From Agaricus subrufescens (lineage: Eukaryota; Basidiomycota; Agaricomycetes; Agaricales; Agaricaceae), in the NCBI GenBank assembly GCA_029945375.1, contig CM057064.1, positions 124,001-188,000 of the forward strand: 64,000 nt of DNA, written 5' to 3'. Shown here piece after piece: positions 23,912 to 36,459 of the stretch (its first letter is position 1; every line of letters begins with the position of its first letter). A model generated the notes under the pieces. That model had not been told where the DNA came from, did no database searches, and saw nothing but the letters and a program-made list of their open reading frames with translations. A program made the translations under genes and the position numbers.

Positions 23912-26900
23912 TTAGAAGGACCGAAGAGATATTTGTGGCTTTACGGATGTCTGGCTCGTGGCAGAGGTAGGGCCAACGACTTTGCGCACGGAAGCTTCGA
24001 GAAGCTCCCTCGTCGTCGGTTCGAGTTTGTCCGCTGCGATCTTGAACGCAGCAGGAGAGGCACTAGCATAAGCCAGTACCTGTGTGACTGTTTGTGAGCT
24101 GAGAGGTGGCGGTGTAGTGTTGGCTGTTGAAAGTAAAAGGCATAGGGTAGGGAGGAGGACAGCGAGTAGCCTGGGACCTGACATTCGATTTTAGTCACGG
24201 CGTTATGGAAGAAGAATATGCTACTCACGCTTCTCCTCGGGCACGGAAGCGAAAAACGTAGAGAAAGCTTTCCAGGTTTCAGTGACAGCGGCGGTTTGTG
24301 ATTCCGTAATAGTCCCATCATGTACCAACGGAGCTACTTTGGCAATGAATTCCACAAGGCCTGGTATCAGTAGCCTGACGCAATGTCGGAGCATCAGATT
24401 GCCGTTAGATGAAGCCCCAGCAAGTGTTTTAGCGCATTGTGCGGCGGTCAGGAAAACCTACGATGTTCAGGATATGGCAAGTGCAAAAAGAGTGGTATCA
24501 CATACTTCGTCATCCTCTAAGAGTTTTTGTGAAACCAAAAAGCAGGTGTGCTCTATTACGGCTCTACCAACTTGTACGTTCAAAGGCATCACAGTCAGCA
24601 TCAAAACAACAGCAAGCATGTTAGTCTTGACTTTTCGTGCGGATATAAGCCCAACTCGCCCTCTGTTACAACGTGAATTGTTTGATTGGTTGAGAAAGAC
24701 CGAACACCTACCTCATTTCATCAATGTTCAGGAGGCACGAGGAGAGAAGAGCGTGAATAGCTCTTTGATATCTATCTTGCGATTCACTATCCTTCAACGG
24801 TGATATACTTAAGATAGCCTTTAACGAAGCGAAAGTCGGGGAAACGAGGTCTAGATCTGAGGTTTCATCCTTCAGCAGATCTAGGCACCCATTATTAGAA
24901 TCCACGTTCGACAGTATCAGGGGCTCTTACCATTATAAAGGAGCGCTGCAACAGACCTAACATCCTCCCGTTGACTGGTTTCAATAGAGTTCGCGATAGC
25001 GACCAGGGCGGAAAAGGCTGTATTAATCAACGTAATGCGGTCCGTCGGGGATCCATCTATAGCTCAATGATGAGAATGTACCATATATTTGAAACAAACA
25101 ATTACGCACGAATGATAGGGCTTCGAGAGGATCCTGTCGAGTGTTTTAGTATATGAGAGCAAATCCTGAGACAATGGGCCCTGGGTGTCGTGAGGCTGAG
25201 GGCGTCAGCGAGTCTACAAGAAGTCTTGAGATACGGGTTGATCGGTAGATTGGAAGAACACGTACTTTGAACCTTGGGTAGCAGCTAAAACCCCTAGCAT
25301 TTCTACCAAATGAACTTGCACGGCCGCTGACTCCGTCATTGCCATTCGATACAATAGACTGATAAACTCGTCGAAAATATTTGGTTCCACAATAGCTTTA
25401 CCTGCGTACTCGGGTCTGACCAGAACCTTGAGTGCTTCAAGACAGGCTACTACAAGTGTTTGTCGATCTGAAGTAGTCGAGCCTGAATCTGTTGCAGATG
25501 TAGACAAGGCTTCGTAAACAAGGCCAAAGAGGATGTAGAAGAAAGCTGTGGGTTCTTCTCGGGTTTTCGCCTTCAATATCCTGGCGGGAGCCTGAGATGA
25601 TTCTTGTCCATCCATAGCCGCAAGAATTGCTGGATCCTCAGCTTGCATCACCGTGGCCACGGCACGAAGGATGATAGACCAGGACTGAGAGTAATACTGC
25701 AATTGTTCAGACAATATTCCCGGCCAAGTGTGGAAAAAACTTACCGGTAACAGGACCTCTCTACCTAGACTTGAGTATGACGAATCAATGGCGACGGAAG
25801 AGGTATCGTGTAAAAACTCAGAGTCAATCCGAATGCTTGCATAGTCACGGAGTGAGGCGATCCATAGCGAAGACAATGTCACCCGATACGGCTGGATAAC
25901 CTTTTCAAGATACTTCTGCTTCAGGCTCGATACTTGAAGTTGAGCCCATGCTGAAAGCGTTGAAATCCTCAACATTGCGGAAGCGTTCGGGCCGAGCTCT
26001 CCGGTTTCACCGATCGAAACAGTACCAGATTCTGAAAGAGAGCGGTCAGTTACACCAATATAAGGATCATTTGATGCGCGCATAACCGGACCTTTTGATT
26101 GCTCAAGCGCTGTAGTGAGTAGTTTAAGAATTCTTCCCATCCTACTAACATCTCTAACAACTCCGCAACCAACAAATACGGCACATGCATGAACGGCTGC
26201 GGCCAAGATCTCAGGGGTGGAATCGGAAGAGAACGCTGGCGTCAGAGCCGCAGTGATAGGAGCCTGATGCTGTTCGAGAAGGAGTGCATCGTCGTACGCA
26301 GGATCAGGAGACAGCGCAAAGATCTAGACGAAAGTTAGTCGGCAGCACTCATAGATCAAACGAAACTCACCTCAATTATATCTCTCAGTACAACTAATCC
26401 TTCCAGCCGTATTTCGGTGACATAAGCTGTCGAAGCTGTGAATGCCATTTTGATCAAGTCTGATATACGGGTAAACAACAACCCGGTGACCTGGACACCC
26501 TGCGTTCTTGCGAAAATAGCATTGAGATGTTCCTTTCTCCCACTTCCTGCGATGATGGAGCATATATTATGCAAACATCGCAGAGCGAATAATTGTGTTC
26601 TCCATCTTGAAGTTGACAGAGTGCGCGCACTCCCTGACGCTCCCGGATTCTCACTATCAGAGCCACCAACATTGAGCGATTCGCCTTCATCATCTCGTGG
26701 TCCTCCCCTGTTCGCAGCATCCACGACTTGTTGAGATGCAGTGGTTCTCGACATGATCCTCTGACAGAGATCAATCCACGCCGATGGGTTATATACCACT
26801 GTCTGCTTTAGCCAGCTTTCAATAACGTTCCTCACACCCTGAACGGAAGAATAGTCATCATCCAACATCCCAAACAATTCCTCTACAAGTCTATCACCAC

Positions 26901-29900
26901 CAATCTTTGACATTGCCAAAGCATCCTTTTGTACCAATTGATATAAGGCATTAATTGAGGCTATTTTCAGAGGTCGTCGAGGCGAAAGAAGATGCTGCCG
27001 GAAAAGTTTAACAATTTGTGGAATATTGATATGTTCGGGTGCAAACATGAGGAAATGTTGAATGCACTTGATAGCCTCGACGCATATGCCCTCGTCATCC
27101 TCTTCCATAAATTCCCTAACAAGGTTCAACATGAGCTCTCTCGTTCTACTCGATTCTCGAATATCCGGACCAAGTACATTGATAACGGCATCAATGATTT
27201 GACAGACAACGGGATACGCAGGGCAATCTCCACCAAAATTAGCATTGTGGAAAGTTGATCCGCCTTCGCGTTCATGTGAATCCGTCAAATAAATTTTGAG
27301 TAGCATTCCGAGGGTCCCCGAAACGAATGGAGCGTAAGACAAACTCGCAGCATCAATAACCCTTGCCAGAGCATTGAGCGCCCAAAAATGCACCACAGGA
27401 TGGGGATCGTTACTGAGTGACATGAGGATATTAACAGTAGTCTTGAGAAGAGGACCAGCGGCGAGTCCCCCAACGTGCGTATAAATAGCTCCAAAAGCTA
27501 ATGCACATCCTGCCCGAGAATATGGATCGCGATTGTTAACAACTTGATCGACTAAATCTTTGATCTGACTCGTCAAGTAATTTGTATTTGAAAGACTGGC
27601 GAGTCGCCCGACGCATTCGCTACTCGCAGATCGCAAAACTAGATCTCCATCGATCAAGGCATCCTGAGGTTACACCAACAGTCAAACGAGTGTTCTGGTA
27701 TGAGTAAAGGATAGAAGGATACCTTTAAGAAGGGCGACAACAAACTTGTAACCTGACTATTTCCCAGCGTATCTTTGACTTGTCTAGATTGATTCATCGC
27801 CGCATATCGGAGAGCTAACACAAACGCAACAGTCGTGTTCACAAACACCGCTGATTTCCTTCCAATGCTTCTTTCAATCTTTGGTGACCTAACAAACTCG
27901 AGTGCTTGTTGAATAGATTTAACTATTGAGGAAAGATCTTGTAAAGGTAACAGGCGTGCAAAGAGTTCGATAGCAGCGTCAATAACGGATGTGATTGGCG
28001 GTGGTGGTTCGATGAGTTGGTATTCATTGAGTGAGAGTTTGGTCTGGCAAAGTGATAGAGGATCATGTTCGCATGCTCCAAGGATTGGTTTTCGTAACTG
28101 TCAATACATATAGGATATTAATCAGTTATCTTCAGTGCCTAGAATTAAGAATATACACACCAAAGTGTCAATGGAAACTTCAACGTCATCTCTATTCAGA
28201 TAGTCTCTCCTCCCCCCAGCGGAAATCCCTCCAAAATCAATCACTTCATTACTAGTCACACCATAGCCATAGCCATCTACCGTAGCCCAAACTGAAGTAA
28301 AAGTTCCAGCTGAGCTAGCGATTGCTGCTTGTACAGCCGAACCACCAGCTCCGTAAGCATCGGGATTGGCGAAAGCAGATATAGTTGATTGTAAAAGTGA
28401 AGCCTGCGTTGATTCCGGTATGCTCCCAAATCCAAGTTCAGAAAAACATTGGTATACTCTTCGACGAAGTAGGGCTTCCCTTTCTCGTAACGTAAGGTCA
28501 CGTTCTCGTTTAACTCCAGGTATGTGTTGCTGTTGCTGTTGCTGTTGCTGTAATTGCTGTAGCTCTGTTGGATCCTCAACGTTTTGAGATATGAACCCGT
28601 TAGCAAATGAAAGGGCGTTGCTTAATAGTGAAGCAATACGTCGCGCGACATCGAGGGTGACGAGAGTCGATAAGTTACGTTGAAGGAAGCACATTATCGC
28701 TCCTAAAGCGCTTTCCCGGACATGTAACAGGAAATTCCACTCCGCAACTGACCGACCACTACTATTCTGCGAATCCTTGGAGGTCGGTTTTGGTAGTGCA
28801 TTACGCCACAAGACCAAGAGTTGAGGAAGGTGAGGTCGAACGAAGTTAGGACCCAGGGACATCAGTGATGCAATTAACATCCACGCGACCTCTACTTCGA
28901 TGCCAGCAATTTTCAAATCATGATCACTCGCACGCTTCAGTAGCTGCGTCGCCATATCCAAAACCTTTGCGCTAACATCATACGACACGTACAACGGGCG
29001 TTCAGGAATAGCAGACACTAATGCCGCCAGGCCGTATGCGTGCCCTAGCGCCCTTTGGGATGCTTCTTGGGTCGAAGATGGGGTATTAATTAATGTTAAG
29101 TCTCTCTGAAGCTTCTCCATCAAAACCAGGATAGTTTTCGGTAGACGGAGGGGAGTGGAATAGCAGAAACAGCGTAAAGTCCACGATGCAGTGACGCGGA
29201 CCGTATGATTTGGATGAGCGAGGATGGTAATGAGTGGCTCGGAAAGGGCGTCCTGGACAGGAGGAGGTGCATTTCCGAGTTGTTGTAACAGGCCTGCGGC
29301 TTCGCGGAGGGCCATAACGAGCACAGGTGAAGATGGTGCCACCTGCCCGGGCATCAGGGCAGGCCATCGTTTGAGATAAGTATTTGCCAGCTCTTGTATA
29401 GCGCCTATCTGGCCTTGTTCGCTGAGCATCCTAACTCCAATGAGATCCCTCATCAAAATTCCAACCAACGACCGAACGGACAGCGTTTCATATCGCGTAG
29501 TGGAATTCCGCTGGACTGCGACGATTTCATTCATCAAATGCCCAACCACCAATGAAAAGTTCGCCTCGACCCAACCAGCACCCAACTGTGTAAACAGCGC
29601 AGCATAGAGGTCAAATATTCCGACACGGATTTTGCGGGTCTGATGGGGTTTGTTGAAATGATTAGAAAGGAGCGCAAGCATCTCTGCGGGGCTCAACAAT
29701 GCTTTTTTGACTTCGGCAGCAGCATGAGGAGAATGCGTGGTGTCGTCATCCGCATTATCTTGATCCTTTTTTTGTTTTTGTGCCGGTTCGGGTGCGGGAA
29801 TTGCTCGTTCAACTTGAGTAGAGGCGAGGAGACACCCAACGAGCTGAGCGAGATTATGACGAGTAAGTTGGTCGGCAGAATCAAGGCTCTTGATGCATAT

Positions 29901-30924
29901 ATTCAAAATGGTTTCGATGTCGCCGATCGTGGGATGTGTGCCATCATCCGAGGAGTATATGGCAACGAGTACCTAGCACAAACATAAGGCAAAGCCTTTC
30001 GACATGTAAATTTTCAGGACATACCTCGGCTGATGCACGTTGAACTGGTAACACCTTATCAGAGAGATGTTGCCTCATTTGCTTGAAGATATCTTTCATC
30101 GTTGCATCGGTGACTGCTCGTTTCGCGGTCATAATCGACTTTTTGAGAGTAACTAGGGCTTGATACCGAAGTAACGGAAGCTACATCTTGTACATCAGCA
30201 GAGGCGTAAAGCAAATGAACCAGGAAGACAGAGCTTGATTGACCTACATTGCTGGATCCTTTGGCTGTCCTCAATGTCACCATCACAATCTCAGCCATGA
30301 ACGACATGACCTACGAGGGTGCCACAGTAGAATCAGTTCATGGAACTATTCCTTTCAATCACGACGTACATTGGCTCCAAAAGCACGCATGATATCACCA
30401 ACACACGACAACGCCGCTCTTTCAATTGCCAGTCAATCGACCTGCATGGACATAGTGGACGACAAGACAACTCACATCTTACTCCCATCTCTATCAGCAG
30501 GCCCCTTGAAATCTCCCGCAATCTTCATGAAAGCTTGTACCGTATCAAACATGGTCCTCGTCTCTCCCCTTACATACAACTCGACCAAACATTTCCCTAC
30601 CAGGTTTCTAACCACACGACCCGGTGTTGGATATGGATCCGGTGAAGCGACAACTTTGATGAGTGCCTTTTCGATGTCGCCCTGTTTCGTTTTGAGATCT
30701 GACTGAAAGATATGAAAGGGTTGAACAGTTGGACGGAGAAAAAAAGAAGTAAGTGGACGCACAAGAGGCACCTCCTTGATGTATTTCAGAGTCTCAGCCA
30801 GCCATCGAAACAAATACACTTCCTTATTATCACCCGCAAGTTCTGCCTGCGTTGCACAATGAGATTGAACGAACGATCACGACAAGCAACCGACCTCGAC
30901 AATATCATCATATTCTATTGACAT
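23912..30924 (-). CDS. LAA1/HEATR5-like HEAT-repeat protein
   Basis: A very large minus-strand gene. Exon 1 (30924-30895) begins MSIEYDDIVE and splices to AELAGDNKEVYLFRWLAETL. The next exon carries KTKQGDIEKALIKVVASPDPYPTPGRVVRNLVGKCLVELYV, the conserved HEATR5 N-terminus. Long blocks follow at about 29906-28140, 27660-26370 and 26206-25260, with short exons between them. The last segment (about 24110-23912) ends KPQISLRSF. Total length is near 2000 residues, as in yeast Laa1 and human HEATR5B. Helical HEAT repeats are visible throughout, for example DPYSRAGCALAFGAIYTHVGG and HPVVHFWALNALARVID. The family helps recruit the AP-1 clathrin adaptor for Golgi-endosome transport. A polyglutamine run lies at about 28526-28560. 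Internal splice sites were not all resolved, so coordinates inside the span are approximate. Confidence 0.9.
28526..28560 (-). repeat. CAG/CAA repeat encoding polyglutamine
   Basis: On the coding (minus) strand, CAA and CAG codons give a run of about eight glutamines with two more just before it, inside the LAA1/HEATR5-like protein. Mixed codons suggest a stable, selected tract rather than a freshly expanded triplet. Confidence 0.85.
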
Positions 30925-31307
30925 GGTGCTTTATGTCTGTTCGTTATGTGGTGTATTCAAGTTTCGGTCATGAAAAGGACGGTACGATGAGTGAATGTAG
31001 AAGAGTCCCAGTTGGTAGTGAAGCGATGTCAAGCGTGACGTATTATCTAATGCTTATGTATTACAACTGGCTAAGGACCCGTAGCTCAGTGGTAGAGCGT
31101 GAGATTCCAGTTCGGGGTTTCCTCAAGGTCATCCGTTCAATCCGGGTCGGGTTCACCAACTTTTTGCTCAATACTCATCTCATCACATCCATGACCATAG
31201 TCACAAACTTTTATTTAGTTGTACTTCTCATTTACATAAATGTACACTGTAAAATCAGTCTTTCACTTCTTGATTTCTAATTTGCTGTGTTTGCTCTGCT
31301 GCACTGA
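30925..31307. other. Intergenic region holding a tRNA gene
   Basis: The space between the LAA1-like start (minus) and the 3' end of the GH15 gene (minus). Apart from the tRNA at 31075-31155 I see no gene. It should include the LAA1-like promoter. Confidence 0.5.
31075..31155 (+). tRNA. tRNA-Trp(CCA), with short intron
   Basis: The acceptor stem GGACCCG pairs with CGGGTTC (one G-T). The D arm GCTC/GAGC is perfect, and the T arm ATCCG/CGGGT encloses the loop TTCAATC. The anticodon arm TGAGA...CCTCA has a 16-nt loop region, best read as TT-CCA-G followed by an intron of about 9 nt at the usual 37/38 site. That makes the anticodon CCA (Trp). One A-C mismatch closes the anticodon stem. The discriminator is A at 31155; the genome continues with CCA and then a T5 run, a likely Pol III terminator. 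The isotype rests on intron placement. Confidence 0.75.
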
Positions 31308-34300
31308 TCACTTGTCCAACGTCCTCGAAAGATTATAAGCGGCAGAAATAAGAGTAACGTGACTGTATTTAGTAACGTGAGTTCGTGATGCCAGACGAGA
31401 GCGACAGACGTACGTGAAGCCTTGAACTGCATTACCGAGCCTTGATAAAACCGAAGTATCAGCTTCGTTCAGATTTTGATAACAACAAAAATATAAGACG
31501 TACCCCTCTCCAGCATCAGATACTTCTTCAGTACACAATCCCACATGATTCAAATATAAGAGGAAGTCCTGTATAAGGAGCGATTAGAAAAGATAGAATA
31601 GGAATGTTTTTAACAAGGTCAAACCTCAAACATCGAGATCGCTTTCGGTAGAAAAGCTTTATCCGTTTCGCCAGCCCTTGTAAGAGCTTCAATACACCAA
31701 AGCGTGCACAAACAGAATGTTCCTTCTTCTCCTCCAACACCGTCATCAGATTTTCTCGTATCGTATCGATATACCAGATTCTGAAAATGTCACCACAAGA
31801 AATAAGAACAATCAATTGAGGAACAGTGAAACGAACTGTTGTTCCGTACATTTGAAGTTAAGCCACCCTTATCTGGTGTTTTTAAAATCTGCTTTAAAGT
31901 CGAAACAAACCTTGGGTCGGACTGATCCAATTTTACATTTTAGTCAAAAGAAAAACCAACAGCTAAAGAACTCACGGGTTGCATGAAGAATATCAAAGGC
32001 ATAATCAAAACCGCAGAGTCTAGTACATCCGTCTCTTCATAGCTTTGTCCAAAGTATCCGCCTTCCTTATTCCAAGCACGGACCATGATCTCTTCATAAA
32101 GCTCGTCTCGAGCTGCAAGCCATTTATACCTATTCGGACATGGTAGAGATCGTTTGTCTGCGATGCGCAAGCCTACGATGACAAGCGCATTTATCGACAA
32201 TGCACTCGGAGAAAAAGAGGATAACCAAACACACCTCGATCAATAGCTACCCAAAGCATAACCTACAGATACACATTAATATTTGCATCCATGTTAAGTA
32301 AAAGTTTCTATACCTTGGAGTACTGTATACGGTCTATGCTTCGTGGAATTCCAAATCAGAATTAGGGAGTGACTTACAGTGAAATTCCTTTTACGATTCC
32401 TTACTTCCCTGTAAACAGTAAGCTTCAGTTTCCCTTGGCCTGAGAGAAGGAGAAATCGAATGTTACCAGATGGATCTTTTACACAAAGCAGGGTTAAATA
32501 TTTTTCAGTGCTTGCTGAAAATGAGAGCTCACAAATCCTCATCGTGAATATGTTCCACGACATCTATACGAGCGTAGGATCACTTTCAATTGTTTTCTGA
32601 GAGGGAGATACCTACAATCAACCCTAAACAGAGATTGCACTCAGAAAGGAGACAGCCTCGAATGGAAATGCACCTACACTCCTCGAACCAATACCCTGGG
32701 ACATCGATGAGTCTTCAATAGAATACAAATTCGATGTGTTTCTACCCACGTACCAATCATCATATCCCTACCATCAATAAAAGCGCTCAATGAGTTCACC
32801 CACAATCTCGTCCGCGTAAGAAAGACGTACAAGAGGTTTGCCAAACTAAAGAGGTACGTTATTTTTCACGTAATCAAACAAGAAATCATTACTCACTTTC
32901 TGACCAAGGTAAATACAATCCATTCTATCAGAAAGAAATTAAATACTGTGTTCTCGGGCATGATAGGTCAAAGCAAAACTTACAACTCCCCATAGATATC
33001 CTGTTCCTGAAGTCAGTCAAAGGAACGTGTTCAGACACATGATCACTTGCCAGCTGAACATGGTCTGCGGCACCATTTCCAACACGAACAGGTTTTGATC
33101 CCTTGTGTCCATCTAGATGTGACAGCTCGATCTCCGGTATATCTTTGTCACCTGGTGATAGTGATATAGAATTGAAATGAAAGTATCGTAGAAAAACACT
33201 TACCATGAATTGTATACATGATTTGAAGGCTTCCATCAGGATTCCTATCTCTCAAACGTTCAAATATGAACCGGAGGAAAGCTGTGAACAGGAAATCGAA
33301 CAATTATAACAGGAACTTTTGCTTTGAGGGGTGACGAAGATGCGAACCAGTGGCTTCGTCAGTGTAACCCAACCGGATGAGAGCGTATAGTGTGAAGGAA
33401 GAGTCTCGAATCCATGAATAACGATAATCCCTTCAAACCACGTCCTGGATCAACATTATATCAAAGGCGTTTTTCTCGTATACGCACCAATTCCTTGTAC
33501 CTCCAATAAATTCGGGTAAACTAAACGTAGGACTGGCTACAACAGCGCCTAAAAGTTTAACGCTTCAATCCATCACGTTACGAGGATTAAGTGGAATACT
33601 TGAAGACGAACCTGTAGGCTCAAAGGTAAGAAGTTTGAGGGCTAGACCACTACGTAAAACAGCTTCTTTCCAAGAACCGGTGTATGTGCTTTTACGTATC
33701 CAATCATACCAGTACCTATTCGTTGTCTAAACGAAACGTTATATACTGTATAGAACTGTAAATGAATCGGACACCTACATGAAGAAGAGAGTGGACAAGT
33801 TCCTGGAAGCACAAAATGGGTGGATGCACAGGTAAGTGAGATGAAATCATGCATACCTTGGTGAGGAAAGGATCGTCATGTGGCCTGGCGCGAGGTACCA
33901 GCCCATCACCTTTCACGGCAGTTATACCGACACTCGACTTTTTCAGATGATTATCCACAGCACCCACAGGTGAATCTGGCCCTTGTATAATACTAGTTTG
34001 AGGCGCATCGGTATTCAGCACCGTTTGAGGCTTTGAAGCAGAGACTTTCGGGGAGGCATAATTGTTCGTCGAGCCAGGTGGATTTCGTAAGATAAAAGTG
34101 ACAGCTTGACCTTCGACAAGAGAGATAAAGGCCTTAACCGCAAGCCCTTTATGACCTTTCGCTGAGAGATCGAGAGTGGTCAGATGAACGACGGGAGGCT
34201 CTATCTCATCATCGACAGTTCTCTCTGCAACATAACGCAAATCGAGGGTAAGATCTGCAGACTCGAATAACGCTTTCTTCTGCTTAGTGGCCGCTCGAGT

Positions 34301-34887
34301 GAATGGAATGCTGTCGTCGTCGACGATGCTAGTAGCGTGAGGATTAAGAGCGTAATTAAATGCCGGAGCTACTTCCACATTGAGGGAAAGCGCTCCTCGA
34401 ATACATTCGACACGGCGAATGAGCCACGGGAGTAAGGGTTTATGATGAGACGCTCCGAGCGGACCCGGGTTAAGAGGGCGAGGAAGGAAATCTGTCGACG
34501 CGTCGGATTGAAGACATGGGAAGGCGGGATAGACGACACACCTGTGACGCTGACAACACCAGCTTCGTTCATAAATTTGGTTTGGAGAACATTGGAGCTC
34601 GGCAGGTAGTTCTGCTTCGAAGTATAAGGCACTGTAGGCTGAATTGAAAAGTGGCCGCCCTTGTCCTTGTCGAGGATCCGGGCAAAGACGGATGGCGAAT
34701 CAAAGTGCGGCACGCAATAACTCTCAACTGCACAAGTCGGTTAGCCAGACGGACATGGGGAGCGAGATAGGAAATACGAACTAGATCCATCGAGACTGAC
34801 TAGTGCAGCTGTTCTGAGGTTGCCGATACTAATGGGACATGATGAATTTTTGGAATTGACGTCATGGGTTGGGTACGAACAGCGCAT
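31308..34887 (-). CDS. Glycoside hydrolase family 15 protein (trehalase/glucoamylase-like)
   Basis: The 5' exons are firm: 34887-34782, 34727-34542, 34491-33857, a 24-nt microexon 33802-33779, and 33726-33612. Further exons continue to a stop at 31308-31310; these are not all resolved. The N-terminus reads [36 protein letters not shown], the start of the bacterial-like GH15 group. The catalytic (alpha/alpha)6 domain shows [29 protein letters not shown] and [13 protein letters not shown], whose Glu pair should hold a catalytic acid or base. There is no signal peptide and no starch-binding domain, so the enzyme is probably intracellular, splitting alpha-glucosides such as trehalose or short alpha-glucans. 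Substrate cannot be settled from sequence. It ends [17 protein letters not shown]. Confidence 0.9.
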
Positions 34888-35958
34888 GGTCAGCGATGGC
34901 CAAATACCCTCGCTCCTGCGTAGGCTGATAGAAACTCATGACGGTTCGACGCTGTATACGAATGAAAGAAAGAACGACTCGGTATCGATGGACGCTGAAT
35001 GATTTATCAACGCCTCCTAATATGCGCATTTCTGATACTCTAAACCCAGGTAACCACGAGGTCAGTCGAATGCTTAGTCATTCTTCCCATGATAAATGCT
35101 TAAGAGTTTCATTAAACTCGCATCCCGTCCAGAATCCCGTCATGATATCGAGCCAAAGTTCCGGGCCAAGGTTTCCCTGAACCTTGGTCGTATTACCAAA
35201 TTTACAAATACTACCCTGGATATACTACCCCATGTTCTTGTCATCTTGTCATCGCCTCTGCTTCGAGAGAGAAAACCACACGTGGTACGCTTTTCGCTAG
35301 TCATCTCGGCTCTAGTGATAGATGGATAAGAGGAGACTGGAAATCAGCGGCATGGCCCGACCGAGCGACAACATATTTTTTTTCGACCCATGGTTGATCC
35401 ATTCGGACGGTCAACGTTGTTTCTTCCTTTTCGTCAAGTAGAAGGACGGGAGCAGTAATCTCACCCGGGAATCACTCCGATAAACTATATGACGTCCCTT
35501 TGACATGGCAGGAAAGAATATGAACAGCACGCAGGCTGAGAAATGAGCCTCAAAGAAAACGCAATCCACTCTTGTGATAAATTTCTCTATTGGAATACGC
35601 AGCCGGGCTGTGCTACAGTTAAGGGTTCATGCCTTTTTACTGCGAATCTAATGATGTAGTCAAACGCCTCAACCAGTCTGGGCCGATATTGTAGCGTGGA
35701 TTGGGTGTGTTGGTAAACTCAGGGATCTTTGTTCTCTTTACCCCTTCCTTAGACATCTTAACAGCATTTTCAGCGATTGCGATATATTCACACGTGATTC
35801 CAAATCGGTTTTTGTGTGGATTAAAAAAGAAATGATCAACTTCCTGGTTTTATCCCCTCATCTAGTGGAGAGTATCCGCCTGCTTAGGGTGATATACTTG
35901 GAATGTATTCGGGTGATCCGAGCGTGACGAGTGAGCATGTTTTTACATTCGTTAATAC
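34888..35958. other. Divergent intergenic region
   Basis: Lies between the GH15 start (minus) and the GNAT start (plus), so it should carry both promoters. Frames such as 34938-35180 have no recognisable content. Confidence 0.45.
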
Positions 35959-36459
35959 ATGACCCGCTCAAGCATCTTCACAGGAATTGGCGAGTTCCAT
36001 GTGTATTGTAAACGGATTGGAGTCACAGAAACCCTGCCACTTCGTCATTCGGTTCTGTGGCCGACCAAGGACATTGCGCACGTCCAGCTGCCAGAAGATG
36101 ACGCCGGCGTCCATCTTGGCGCTTTCTTGGTAAACAAAGCGGAACCTATTGCCGTCATTTCTCTCTTCGTCAAAGATTTGCCTCAAGAGTCCGATCCGCC
36201 GAACCAAGGTCACATGAAGCGGGCTATTCGATTCCGAAAATTTGCCTGTGATGCCGCATATCAGGGTAAAGGAATTGGTACTCTGCTCTTGGAATACGCA
36301 GTTTGGATCGCCGGATCTAATATGAACGGTGCACTGCTCTGGTGCGATGCACGCATGACAACTCTCAGATGGTATCAGAAGCGAGGGTTGGAGCCCTTTG
36401 GTGATATGTTCTACAAAGAAACGGTCAAATACGTTCGCATGAAACGGGACCTTTCTTAG
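35959..36459 (+). CDS. GNAT-family N-acetyltransferase
   Basis: A single-exon ORF of 166 residues from an ATG at 35959. The acetyl-CoA pyrophosphate-binding motif is visible as KFACDAAYQGKGIGTLLLEYA (the Q/R-x-x-G-x-G/A loop being YQGKGIG). It is followed by a WCDAR strand and WYQKRGLEPFGDMF, the usual GNAT C-terminal strand and helix. The enzyme should transfer acetyl from acetyl-CoA to an amine; the substrate (small molecule or protein) is unknown. It is rare in this window in having no intron, which could reflect acquisition from bacteria or simple intron loss; sequence alone does not decide. Confidence 0.88.
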   Translation: MTRSSIFTGIGEFHVYCKRIGVTETLPLRHSVLWPTKDIAHVQLPEDDAGVHLGAFLVNKAEPIAVISLFVKDLPQESDPPNQGHMKRAIRFRKFACDAAYQGKGIGTLLLEYAVWIAGSNMNGALLWCDARMTTLRWYQKRGLEPFGDMFYKETVKYVRMKRDLS

